A program made the translations under genes and the position numbers. From positions 1-54,578 of the IMG/VR virus record IMGVR_UViG_3300009180_002134: a DNA stretch of 54,578 nucleotides; one strand, given 5' to 3'. The notes below the pieces were generated by a model. That model was not told where the DNA came from. It was given only the letters and a program-made list of their open reading frames with translations, and did no database searches. Position 1 is the stretch's first letter, and every line of letters starts with the position of its first letter. Of this stretch, positions 1-7,012 are shown piece after piece. The DNA is from a virus.

Positions 1-1
1 C

Positions 2-943
2 AATGATATGATGAACAATCTTAAAAATGGTGGTGATGAGTTTACTAATGATAAGGTTCAGAAAGCTATGGATGGAATGTTAGACAGTAAAGCAGCTAAA
101 GAGATGTTGGAAGAAGCAATTAATGAGGCACAGGATACATGTAAAAGTCTTGATGGTGCAATGTCTGAAGAACAACAAGATCAAATGTTTGAAGCTGCCA
201 ATAAAGGAGGGAATGAAGCCGGTAAGATAGATGGTCAGTTCTTAAACAGAATAGCTAAAGATATTCAGAAAATTAAACTTTCTTTGGGTAATCTTAAAGA
301 AAAGATTAAGAAACTGATGGATAAATCTGCTAGTTATTTTTCTGCTAAAGAAGAAACCACATTTGACGACTTATTCAATTCTGATAACATTGGAGGACTT
401 GATGACTTTATGTTGTTACATCCTAGTCTTAGAAAAATAATGATTGAAGATGTAATGATTAAGGATACTAAGAAAGTGGGTAAGATAGATCTTTATATAG
501 ATATATCAGGCAGTATGGCTTCAGATTGTGGTGTTAAAACAGATGATGGATCTTATATCAGCAAGCTTGATTTCTGTAAATCTTTTGCATATAAGCTTAA
601 GGAGATGGATATGTTGAATGACATCTACACCTTTGAGAATGTAGTAAGAAAGATTGGTAGTGATCTTGTAAGTATTGCAATGATAGATGACAGAGGTGGT
701 ACAGATATTGATAAAGCTGTAGCCAAAGTTGTAAAGAATGGTTTAAATGCTATTATTATTACAGATGCAGAAGATCATTGCTCTATTTATTCTGATAAAG
801 CATTCTTTATCGGTGTGCAGGGATCAAGATTTAGTGGATTCCGTGATGAGGTGATTAAAGAATATTCTGAGAAAGAACAAGTGATTGTATTCAATGGAAC
901 CACCATTAGTAAAGTGGACCAAAGAGGTTTCATAATAAAATAG
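2..943 (+). CDS. VWA-domain protein (5' partial)
   Basis: This is the C-terminal part of a von Willebrand factor A domain protein. The reading frame is open to the left edge with no stop, so the ATG at 8 may be internal. The N-terminal half is helical and rich in Glu, Lys and Gln. Counting from the ATG at 8, the VWA domain starts near residue 157, with the metal-binding motif D165-I-S167-G-S169. A later Gly-Gly-Thr-Asp and an Ile-Ile-Thr-Asp-Ala strand fit the other metal-site loops. VWA proteins of this kind (CobT/CoxE-like) usually work with a MoxR-type AAA+ ATPase, which would lie outside the window if present. It is the only plus-strand gene left of the fibre block and ends at a terminator. 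The role in the phage is unknown. Confidence 0.75.
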   Translation, partial: NDMMNNLKNGGDEFTNDKVQKAMDGMLDSKAAKEMLEEAINEAQDTCKSLDGAMSEEQQDQMFEAANKGGNEAGKIDGQFLNRIAKDIQKIKLSLGNLKEKIKKLMDKSASYFSAKEETTFDDLFNSDNIGGLDDFMLLHPSLRKIMIEDVMIKDTKKVGKIDLYIDISGSMASDCGVKTDDGSYISKLDFCKSFAYKLKEMDMLNDIYTFENVVRKIGSDLVSIAMIDDRGGTDIDKAVAKVVKNGLNAIIITDAEDHCSIYSDKAFFIGVQGSRFSGFRDEVIKEYSEKEQVIVFNGTTISKVDQRGFIIK

Positions 944-961
944 TCATAGGGGGTTATGATG

Positions 962-1006
962 AAAAACTAGAGAGCTTCATAGTGATGTGAGGCTCTCATT
1001 AGTTTT
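962..1006. terminator. Bidirectional Rho-independent terminator
   Basis: The arm at 963-975 (AAAACTAGAGAGC) pairs with 992-1006 (GCTCTC, a two-base bulge, then TAGTTTT). The outer A and T runs give a U-tract on both strands. It lies between the convergent VWA gene and the small basic gene, so it can end both transcripts. Confidence 0.75.
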
Positions 1007-1127
1007 AACGTCCCTGTCCTTGATATTTTTTGGGTCTTGGAGTGTGTTTGTTGAAAGACTTTTTAGCAGATCCTGTTTTACGTCTACCAAATGTAAGTTT
1101 TCTAGTTTCTCCTATTGATTTTGCCAT
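1005..1127 (-). CDS. Small basic protein, 40 aa
   Basis: The ATG at 1127 opens a 40-codon frame that ends TAA at 1005-1007. The product is strongly basic (many Lys and Arg) and ends in Tyr-Gln-Gly-Gln-Gly-Arg, with no hydrophobic segment. It starts 10 bases after the upstream gene stops, on the same strand, and is the last gene of the minus block before the terminator. This spacing fits the tight packing of its neighbours. The function is unknown; nucleic-acid binding is possible from charge alone. Confidence 0.6.
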   Translation of the reverse strand: MAKSIGETRKLTFGRRKTGSAKKSFNKHTPRPKKYQGQGR

Positions 1128-1137
1128 TCTATTAATT

Positions 1138-2181
1138 TTAATCTCTTAACAATCTTACTGAATATCCACGGGTTTTTATAACATTAGCATTATACACTGC
1201 AGTTCCAGTGTATAATAAATAAAATACGTATGCATTTGTTAGACCAGAAGTTGAAGTCCAGTAATTTGAAGTTTCTGTTATATCTAAAAAATTCTGATAG
1301 TCATCACAACCACCACCACCTAAAGCTGTAAACGCACTACTATTAGTAGCTCCAGTATTTGGAGTTTTCCAATGTGTTAACCCAGTTTCTTTTAATTCTC
1401 CTCCAGCTACTGATCCACCTCCTAAAGTTGTAATTAAAGTTTCCCACTCCGTTTTTGTGGGTACATGATAACCGACAGGAGCTAAACCTCTAGGATCTGT
1501 TACAGCATAATTATTATATAGCTTTCCATAAATTGGACCATTTGCAGAATCATTATTGTAATAACACCATGCACCTGTAGTTGCTAATACCCATTCTGCT
1601 GGATCTGTTATTTCAGGTATAATATCTCCATTTCTGTATCTATCAACATCTAGATTTCTACTAGTCCATTCTTGAGTACCAATTGTTTGTGTAGTACATA
1701 TACTGCATTCACCATCCGTTGACCAAATAGTAGATATAGTTCCTACATCAGCAGGACCAGTTGTTACACTGTCTACATACCAACATTCTGGAGTGTCATT
1801 ACTAACAATAGTTCCTTGAATCAACTCTTGAGTTCCTGTATATCTTATTGTATGATATTCCATTCTTTCACAACCAGCCACTCTATAGTATTGGGCTGTG
1901 TCACAGCATAAATCTACAACCACTTCTTTCCATACACCGTCCTTAGGATATGACTTTCCCACTATTAAACTACCGGGAACTATCTGACCACTTTTAGTAT
2001 ATCTCACCCATCCTTTAGGAGATGCAGTGATTACACCTGGAAGGTCTGTATCACAACAAATATTAGTGGGCACTTCTGTATATAAACCATCAATAGGATA
2101 GCTTCCTGCAGTAAGAATGAGACTTCCTGGTATAAGTCTACCTTGTTTAGTATATTTTACGAATGCACGTTTCTTAGCCAT
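1138..2181 (-). CDS. Tail-fibre-like protein with Fib_succ_major domain
   Basis: This 347-residue protein is a probable receptor-binding or fibre protein. The first ~95 residues are two copies (about 1-45 and 58-95) of a module that reads R-A-F-V-K-Y-T-K-Q-G, then P-G-S-L-I, and ends in a Cys-Cys-Asp-Thr. The same module opens the next gene upstream. From about residue 166 to the end it matches the Fibrobacter succinogenes major paralogous domain, common in Bacteroidota surface proteins: an early Glu-W-T-S-R-N-L-D-V, a W-C-Y-Y-N-N-D segment, G-K-L-Y-N-N-Y-A-V, a P-V-G-Y-H-V-P-T-K-T-E-W-E block, Y-W-T-S-T-S, and the final S-V-R-L-L-R-D. The shared N-terminal module probably anchors different C-terminal domains to the same virion part (inference). 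Confidence 0.8.
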   Translation of the reverse strand: MAKKRAFVKYTKQGRLIPGSLILTAGSYPIDGLYTEVPTNICCDTDLPGVITASPKGWVRYTKSGQIVPGSLIVGKSYPKDGVWKEVVVDLCCDTAQYYRVAGCERMEYHTIRYTGTQELIQGTIVSNDTPECWYVDSVTTGPADVGTISTIWSTDGECSICTTQTIGTQEWTSRNLDVDRYRNGDIIPEITDPAEWVLATTGAWCYYNNDSANGPIYGKLYNNYAVTDPRGLAPVGYHVPTKTEWETLITTLGGGSVAGGELKETGLTHWKTPNTGATNSSAFTALGGGGCDDYQNFLDITETSNYWTSTSGLTNAYVFYLLYTGTAVYNANVIKTRGYSVRLLRD

Positions 2182-2192
2182 TTTATTTTACT

Positions 2193-3182
2193 TTATAAAC
2201 TATTTAAAAATGGTGTTGTTAAATCTGTCCATCCTGATACAGAGTTATATTTTTTAAATGAAGTAACATTTACATATGCATTGTATCCATAATCTACATT
2301 AATAAATGTACCACTGCAATAGAATACATCTACATTAGCTCCTACATTAGCTGCTATAATACCAGATGCTCCTGTTAAGAATGTATCTGATGCCACTCTA
2401 ATATATTCTGTAGCTAGTTTAACACCAGCACCATACTTAGTAGGATCTAATACAAAGTTATAAGGAGCAGAACAAAGTGTAGCTCTATTTGCCCATAGTA
2501 TAGTGGCAAGAGTGAAATACTGATCATTATTAGCAAATACACCAGCTCCTCTCACTGGAGTGGGACCACCAGCTAAATTAGTCATAACCCATTGAGCAGC
2601 TGTAACAACAGCACCACATGTGTTATCTGTCAAAGACTGAGCTTGAGTTTTACCTTTTCTCCACATACGCCCTACATTACCAACTTGTGATATACCTATA
2701 TGAGGCATATTTACTAAGAACAAAGCTCCATTAGCTGTAATATGAGAAGCCCAAGCTTGCAATCCTAACACCCCTGTATGAGGATAACCTGCTAATCCTG
2801 CACCAAAAAATGGTCCAAGAAAACTAGATTGTTGTGCCGAAGTTTGTCCCAAGTTGCCAACAAGCTCAACAGCATTAACATCATCTGAACATACATCTGT
2901 ACTAAGAAGTACATCTTTATAACTGTATCCTTGAGTTTTAATAAACTCTTTAGTAGCTTCAGCAAATCTTAATGCTGATATAGCATCTTCATATTCATCT
3001 TGAACAGTGATGTTGTATGATGTTGGATTAGGTGGAAAAACAGAAGTTGTACAACATAAGTCTGCTGGAACTTCATTCCATGTAGCTGGTCCTTGAGGAA
3101 AACTTCCTGCTGTTAGGATTAAACTACCAGGTACAATCTTGCCTTGCTTACTGTACCTTACAAATGCTCTTTTCTTTGCCAT
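2193..3182 (-). CDS. Tail-fibre-like protein with LCIB-type carbonic-anhydrase-like domain
   Basis: This protein has 329 residues. Residues 1-46 are the same anchoring module found twice in the downstream fibre gene. From about residue 60 the sequence resembles the LCIB/LCIC family of beta-type carbonic anhydrases: a Cys-Ser-Asp-Asp-Val-Asn motif (C98), a G-A-G-L-A-G-Y-P-H-T-G-V stretch, Trp-Ala-Ser-His (H147), a Met-Pro-His-Ile-Gly-Ile motif (H161), and Thr-Cys-Gly-Ala (C189). C98, H147 and C189 stand where that family has its Cys-His-Cys zinc ligands, so the zinc site looks kept. The family assignment is from memory of the motif pattern, not a search. An enzyme or a re-used fold for receptor binding are both possible. 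The gene lies in the fibre block, ten bases from the Fib_succ_major fibre gene. Confidence 0.7.
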   Translation of the reverse strand: MAKKRAFVRYSKQGKIVPGSLILTAGSFPQGPATWNEVPADLCCTTSVFPPNPTSYNITVQDEYEDAISALRFAEATKEFIKTQGYSYKDVLLSTDVCSDDVNAVELVGNLGQTSAQQSSFLGPFFGAGLAGYPHTGVLGLQAWASHITANGALFLVNMPHIGISQVGNVGRMWRKGKTQAQSLTDNTCGAVVTAAQWVMTNLAGGPTPVRGAGVFANNDQYFTLATILWANRATLCSAPYNFVLDPTKYGAGVKLATEYIRVASDTFLTGASGIIAANVGANVDVFYCSGTFINVDYGYNAYVNVTSFKKYNSVSGWTDLTTPFLNSL

Positions 3183-3183
3183 A

Positions 3184-3312
3184 TTATATATTTTTTGATT
3201 GTAATTTTGCTTGTTCAGCTTCTAACTTAGCTTTAGATTTATCTAAGATTTCTTGTACTTTTTCAGATACAGGTTTAGGAGCTGGAGGATTAGGAAATAA
3301 AGGTTGTGTCAT
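3184..3312 (-). CDS. Small coiled-coil protein, 42 aa
   Basis: The ATG at 3312 opens a 42-codon frame that ends TAA at 3184-3186, one base before the next gene starts at 3182. The N-terminus is rich in Pro (P-N-P-P-A-P-K-P) and the rest is a Lys/Glu/Gln/Leu helix of coiled-coil type. The exact fit between two genes and the coding-like composition support it. The function is unknown; a small structural or linker protein is possible. Confidence 0.55.
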   Translation of the reverse strand: MTQPLFPNPPAPKPVSEKVQEILDKSKAKLEAEQAKLQSKNI

Positions 3313-3336
3313 AATATTTAAGTTTTAAATTGTTAA

Positions 3337-4023
3337 TTAATCCCACCAAAGGGTAACATTAGAATTTCCTGCTGCAAATTCAAAGTCATAAGATATAAGA
3401 GCTTCAGCTAAATCTGTTGTAGGTACTGATCCATAAGCTTCTAATACAAGACCATAGTTAATTTCTCCTGTAACAGGATCAGCAGGTCCATAACTATACA
3501 TCATCATTTTAACACCATATAATGTATTATACACTGCAGCATCTATATCCCACATTTGAGCACCATCTGCTAAAGGAGTGGTTGTAATATCTAGAGTGGG
3601 ATCATATACATTACCATCTTCTACAGCTGCCACCATTCCTGTTAGTTTACCAGGAAATAAAACAGGGCCTCCAAATATTTCATTAGTAGGTATAATTTTA
3701 ATTGTACCAAGATATTGACTAATTACAGAATTTCCACTATACTGAAGTACTCCTCTCACTCTATAACTATTTACAGTGACAGCTGGAATAAAACCCATAC
3801 CTTGACCACTAGGATATTGATATATAGGACCTGCATCAAATAATGTAGATTCTGGATACCATACAAAAGGATAGTCAAGAGTATGTATTTCTTGATTAGC
3901 TTTATTTTTTTCTACATCATCCACTAATCCATTAAGATGTCCTAATCTAGCAAGACTATTGTCTCCTACTATTTTGTTTAAATAGACTTCTGGACTACGA
4001 GGTTTAAATTTTTTAAGACTCAT
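3337..4023 (-). CDS. Tail-type structural protein (unassigned)
   Basis: This 228-residue protein starts at the ATG at 4023 (M-S-L-K-K-F-K-P-R-S). The frame extends 17 codons further up to 4074, but that part overlaps the 22-codon micro-gene that ends at 4028, so the inner start is preferred. Near the N-terminus is a short segment L-A-R-L-G-H-L-N-G-L-V-D-D-V, a helix of the kind seen at the start of phage tail and fibre proteins. The rest is beta-rich with many Tyr, Gly and Pro residues and no motif I recognise. Its place in the fibre block suggests a virion role (inference). Confidence 0.65.
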   Translation of the reverse strand: MSLKKFKPRSPEVYLNKIVGDNSLARLGHLNGLVDDVEKNKANQEIHTLDYPFVWYPESTLFDAGPIYQYPSGQGMGFIPAVTVNSYRVRGVLQYSGNSVISQYLGTIKIIPTNEIFGGPVLFPGKLTGMVAAVEDGNVYDPTLDITTTPLADGAQMWDIDAAVYNTLYGVKMMMYSYGPADPVTGEINYGLVLEAYGSVPTTDLAEALISYDFEFAAGNSNVTLWWD

Positions 4024-4027
4024 TGTT

Positions 4028-4096
4028 TTATTTTTTAGGTTTAGGAACAGCTGGTTTACCACAGCCACATCCATAGTTAAAAATATTTTTTATCAT
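4028..4096 (-). CDS. Micro-gene, 22 aa, Gly-Cys-Gly-Cys motif
   Basis: The ATG at 4096 overlaps the stop of the upstream holin-like gene as ATGA, which suggests coupled translation. The 22-codon frame ends TAA at 4028-4030, four bases before the next start at 4023. The product contains Y-G-C-G-C-G-K-P followed by a Pro/Lys tail. The precise junctions on both sides support a real gene despite its length. The function is unknown. Confidence 0.45.
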   Translation of the reverse strand: MIKNIFNYGCGCGKPAVPKPKK

Positions 4097-4395
4097 TCTT
4101 TTTTTGTTTTTTCAGTTCCAAAATAATAAGAAAAAATCATCAATGTCAATGTTTTTATTAAATCAAATAATTGATTATTTTGTTCATCAGATAACAAAGC
4201 CATTTTAAATGCAATCACTTTATCAACTATAAAAACACCAACAAGAGCTGCAAATACTAATAAAATAAATCTTACTAATAAATCTTTGGTGTTTGTTGTA
4301 AATAACTTATTAGTAAACCATACACACAATATAACAAATAACAACCCTATAATTACAGCACAAATTTGCTCAAGCTGACTAGGAGAACTAAACAT
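4093..4395 (-). CDS. Holin candidate, membrane protein
   Basis: This 100-residue protein has about three hydrophobic segments: residues ~10-32 (A-V-I-I-G-L-L-F-V-I-L), ~40-62 (F-I-L-L-V-F-A-A-L-V-G-V) and ~80-93. It ends in a short charged tail rich in Lys and Glu. It begins one base into the end of the endolysin gene and is read straight after it, the usual arrangement for holin-endolysin pairs. The holin call rests on size, topology and neighbour, not on a recognised family. Confidence 0.6.
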   Translation of the reverse strand: MFSSPSQLEQICAVIIGLLFVILCVWFTNKLFTTNTKDLLVRFILLVFAALVGVFIVDKVIAFKMALLSDEQNNQLFDLIKTLTLMIFSYYFGTEKTKKE

Positions 4396-4811
4396 TATAT
4401 ACTTTTAAGTTGAAAATGCATTCCATCTTTTCTTTGCCATGTTCCACCCCATTCAAACCCATTGTCTGTAAAACATTTTACAAATCCTGGAGATAATTTT
4501 GGTGTCATATTAAGTCCATTCTCAAATGCATTAAGATCTACAGCTATTCCCCAGCTATGTAAAGACATAGAACCTAAGCCTCTTTTCTTTCTTATATTGA
4601 AACAACCATCCCATGTTTTTAGTTCTTTAACATGTCCTGTTGTAATAAGAGCTTGAATAGCTTTTGCTAATGGTTCAACCATATCTTTGTTACAATAGAT
4701 TTTTTTAGGAATCACTCCTATTTCTAAATATCCTGGAACATCCCATAAGATCATTGCTGATTGTTTATTAGGATCTCCGTATTTCTTTAATGCTTGTGCT
4801 GATGTTACCAT
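4395..4811 (-). CDS. M15-family peptidase, probable endolysin
   Basis: This 138-residue protein resembles D-Ala-D-Ala carboxypeptidase / L-Ala-D-Glu peptidases of the M15 family, which cut peptidoglycan stem peptides. The zinc-site pattern is visible: S-L-H85-S-W-G-I-A-V-D92-L-N, then N-G-F-E120-W-G-G, and G-M-H132-F-Q. There is no signal peptide, so release by a holin is expected. The holin candidate follows directly and membrane/coiled-coil genes precede it, which makes this a lysis cassette. The length fits a single-domain phage endolysin. Confidence 0.85.
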   Translation of the reverse strand: MVTSAQALKKYGDPNKQSAMILWDVPGYLEIGVIPKKIYCNKDMVEPLAKAIQALITTGHVKELKTWDGCFNIRKKRGLGSMSLHSWGIAVDLNAFENGLNMTPKLSPGFVKCFTDNGFEWGGTWQRKDGMHFQLKSI

Positions 4812-4812
4812 A

Positions 4813-5250
4813 TTATTTTGTATATCTATATATAAATGCTCCTGTTACAGCAATTATACCACCTGTAAACAAGAAATCTGTAATTGTTTTCTTAACTCTG
4901 TATCTTTTATATTGCTTAGAAAGATCTGCATATTGCTTCTTAGACTCTTCAAACAAAGACATGTAAGCTTTCTTTTGAATCTGTTCGTTCTTAATCATTT
5001 CATTATAGTTAAGCTCTTTAATCTTTCCTATAACTATAAGACTATCTTTAAAAGATAATTTATCTCTAGTGATACCAAGCTGCTCTATAGTGATATATAA
5101 ACTAGCCTTAGCAGAATCTCCTATTAAAAGATCTTCAGCTATCTTTTTAGCTACAGATGTAGGCATACAGACAGTGTTAGGATCTGGATTAGGTTGAGCA
5201 TAAGCAGTTATGCTAAACAATAAAATGATAAATGTTATTAGTTGTTTCAT
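4813..5250 (-). CDS. Exported coiled-coil protein, spanin-like
   Basis: The start is taken at ATG 5250, which opens with a clear signal peptide (M-K-Q-L-I-T-F-I-I-L-L-F-S, then T-A-Y-A-Q). The longer frame to 5340 would overlap the upstream gene by 89 bases; this start leaves a one-base gap. The product has 145 residues: signal peptide, then a long charged helical region (~60-115, coiled coil likely), then a C-terminal hydrophobic segment (F-L-F-T-G-G-I-I-A-V-T-G-A-F-I). An exported N-terminus plus a C-terminal membrane helix is the layout of a one-piece spanin, though no lipobox is visible. It ends one base before the endolysin gene. Confidence 0.6.
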   Translation of the reverse strand: MKQLITFIILLFSITAYAQPNPDPNTVCMPTSVAKKIAEDLLIGDSAKASLYITIEQLGITRDKLSFKDSLIVIGKIKELNYNEMIKNEQIQKKAYMSLFEESKKQYADLSKQYKRYRVKKTITDFLFTGGIIAVTGAFIYRYTK

Positions 5251-5251
5251 A

Positions 5252-5653
5252 TTAATAATTATATCTATCTTTAAAGAATGAGTCCACTTGTTGAGGAGTG
5301 TAAGTCCCAGGTTTACTAATTCTATCGTGATAATATTCACGTATAATAGTTTCTTTGTTCTTCACCTTACTAAGTTTGTCATCCAAGACATTAAGCTTAT
5401 CATCTATAGAATGAGCTATACTATCCAATGTAGATTGTTTAGCTTGTAAGTCTACATTATCTTTAGCTGCTGAATCAATAACATTTTGTATAAACTCATC
5501 TTTAGGGCTAACAGGTTTTTTATCTGTATCTTTTACAGCAAGTACAATTAGAATTATAAGAACAATAATACCTATTATACCAAATATGCTTGCATTATCA
5601 ATCTTACGTTTAAATTTAGGAAAGTATATTTCCTCTTTTTGTTGTTCTTCCAT
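5252..5653 (-). CDS. Membrane-anchored coiled-coil protein
   Basis: This 133-residue protein has one membrane helix at about residues 24-44 (F-G-I-I-G-I-I-V-L-I-I-L) after a charged N-terminus. A long charged helical segment follows (residues ~55-110), with heptad-like Leu/Ile spacing and the end rich in Tyr, Asp and Arg. This topology, cytoplasmic start then one helix then periplasmic coiled coil, fits an inner-membrane spanin subunit, but no family is recognised. It lies between two other small membrane genes in the lysis block, one to two bases from each. Confidence 0.6.
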   Translation of the reverse strand: MEEQQKEEIYFPKFKRKIDNASIFGIIGIIVLIILIVLAVKDTDKKPVSPKDEFIQNVIDSAAKDNVDLQAKQSTLDSIAHSIDDKLNVLDDKLSKVKNKETIIREYYHDRISKPGTYTPQQVDSFFKDRYNY

Positions 5654-5654
5654 A

Positions 5655-5915
5655 TTAATCAGATTGTTGTTCTCCTTCCTGAATATATACTGGTTCTTCT
5701 GTAAAGAAATTACTTAACACCTTACCCACCACACCTATAATAAGAGATGTAATAGCTAAGGTTTTATTGTCCATTATCATACTAGACATAGATGTAATAG
5801 AAAATATCCCAAGTAAACTATCCCCAATCTTTCTCATCTTATTAGGCGTAGGTGCCCAATAAGACTTCATACTGAATGTAGTTTTATGTTTAATAAATTT
5901 TCTATTCTTCTTCAT
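5655..5915 (-). CDS. Small membrane protein, 86 aa
   Basis: The N-terminus is basic and polar (K-K-N-R-K-F-I-K-H-K). Two hydrophobic segments follow at about residues 30-47 (G-D-S-L-L-G-I-F-S-I-T-S) and 52-70 (A-I-T-S-L-I-I-G-V-V-G), then an acidic tail. It sits in the lysis/fibre block between the LRR protein gene and a coiled-coil membrane protein gene. A holin-like role is possible, but the three-helix protein beside the endolysin is the better candidate. Confidence 0.55.
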   Translation of the reverse strand: MKKNRKFIKHKTTFSMKSYWAPTPNKMRKIGDSLLGIFSITSMSSMIMDNKTLAITSLIIGVVGKVLSNFFTEEPVYIQEGEQQSD

Positions 5916-5917
5916 AA

Positions 5918-6595
5918 TTATACTATTATAAGTGTTACAGTATTATTCGTTTGTAAAGTAACTATATTAGGATCTGTAACTAAAGCAGCTGGTAATGTTA
6001 CTGTAATGGTGTTACCAGATATACTATCAAATACAATAGTACCATCCATTGTAATACATTTGTTAATATTAAGAGTCTCTAAAGAAGTGCATCCATTGAA
6101 ACATTCAGTTCCTATATCTATTACACTAGGTAGATTTACGTATCTTAAAGCAGAACAATATCTAAAGTTTTTATCACCACTTAATATAGATTTTGGTAGA
6201 TTTACATACTCTAAACCTGTACATAAACCAAAACTTGCACCACCTGCATCTGTAACTATTCCACCAATATCATTTATACTTAATATACGATTATAATCTA
6301 CAACAGGTGCAAAAATACTACCAAGTGTTAATGTAAAATTAGAACCACCATAGAATCTCTGTGTATCTCCAAGAGTGATCATTGATGTAAAGTTTGAACT
6401 CATGTCAGCATTTGCATCAGAAAGTGTAGGCCAACCATCATTAGTAGCCCCAAATATCACTTCAAAGTATGGTGGATTATCTATTGATGCTTGAGCAATA
6501 GCTTGTGTATTTTTATCTACAGCACAACAAAGTCTTTTCACTCTAGTTGTAAGCCAGTTTAATCTTCCAAATATATCAGAGCTTATGGGATTCAT
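5918..6595 (-). CDS. BspA-type leucine-rich-repeat protein
   Basis: This 225-residue protein starts at the ATG at 6595, which overlaps the previous stop as ATGA. Residues ~1-45 are a helical head with two adjacent Cys (K-R-L-C-C-A-V-D-K). From about residue 120 there are three or more repeats of the LRR_5/BspA kind, such as C-S-A-L-R-Y-V-N-L-P-S and C-T-S-L-E-T-L-N-I. This family is common on Bacteroidota cell surfaces and in phage fibres, where it binds proteins or glycans. A fibre or adhesin role is inferred from the neighbours. Confidence 0.7.
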   Translation of the reverse strand: MNPISSDIFGRLNWLTTRVKRLCCAVDKNTQAIAQASIDNPPYFEVIFGATNDGWPTLSDANADMSSNFTSMITLGDTQRFYGGSNFTLTLGSIFAPVVDYNRILSINDIGGIVTDAGGASFGLCTGLEYVNLPKSILSGDKNFRYCSALRYVNLPSVIDIGTECFNGCTSLETLNINKCITMDGTIVFDSISGNTITVTLPAALVTDPNIVTLQTNNTVTLIIV

Positions 6596-6918
6596 ATTTT
6601 TTCAGTTATAATTTGTTCATTAATATTATAAAAGTCTTCATGTTTGAAGAACTTGTCATATTGTAAACCTTCTGATGAAGCCACTTTAGATGTCATCTTC
6701 TTTAAGAAAACAACATTATTTAACAACTCCACTTGTTTTTGAAGCTGTTCAATCTTAGTTTTGTCTACATTAGACTGAGCCAAAAGAGCCTTGACATCAG
6801 ACCTTATCTCCAACACTTCTTTGTATATTATACCGGCTAGAATGCTCACTAGAGCAGGAAACAGCCACAACTTAAATTGATTCATTACTCTCTCTGTCTT
6901 TGAAGTTGTAGGAGACAT
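6592..6918 (-). CDS. Membrane-anchored coiled-coil protein, first gene of the minus block
   Basis: This 108-residue protein has one membrane helix at about residues 17-33 (L-W-L-F-P-A-L-V-S-I-L-A-G). A heptad-rich stretch follows (residues ~35-72, Q-L-Q-K-Q-V-E-L-L) with a polar tail. It is the promoter-proximal gene of the left minus block, facing the divergent gap at 6919-7012. The topology is that of an inner-membrane spanin, or of the small N-terminally anchored proteins often found near phage lysis genes. No family is recognised. Confidence 0.6.
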   Translation of the reverse strand: MSPTTSKTERVMNQFKLWLFPALVSILAGIIYKEVLEIRSDVKALLAQSNVDKTKIEQLQKQVELLNNVVFLKKMTSKVASSEGLQYDKFFKHEDFYNINEQIITEKI

Positions 6919-7012
6919 AGCTTTTAAATTTTAATATTCACCATTATTTACAATATAATATACACTTTTTTTAAGTAAAATCCATATATTTGTTGCCCAA
7001 AATAAATCAATC
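6919..7012. promoter_or_regulatory. Divergent intergenic region with -7 promoter box
   Basis: This very AT-rich gap separates the leftward fibre/lysis block from the rightward replication block, so promoters for both should lie here. On the plus strand TATATTTG at 6985-6992 matches the Bacteroidota -7 box TAnnTTTG and lies 20 bases before the ATG at 7013. No clear TTTG stands at -33, only a T-run at 6966-6972. On the minus strand only a weak TATTTTG (7004 to 6998) is seen. Confidence 0.45.

Noticed and set aside
4024-4074. Upstream ATG at 4074 for the tail-type gene
   Set aside because: It overlaps the 22-codon micro-gene in another frame. The ATG at 4023 follows the micro-gene stop by four bases and opens a typical N-terminus.
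5251-5340. Upstream ATG at 5340 for the exported coiled-coil protein
   Set aside because: It would overlap the upstream gene by 89 bases and bury the signal peptide. The ATG at 5250 starts exactly with the signal peptide.
6944-6952. TTATTTACA as a DnaA box
   Set aside because: Two mismatches to TTATCCACA, and a single copy in very AT-rich DNA is expected by chance. It is kept only as a side note.
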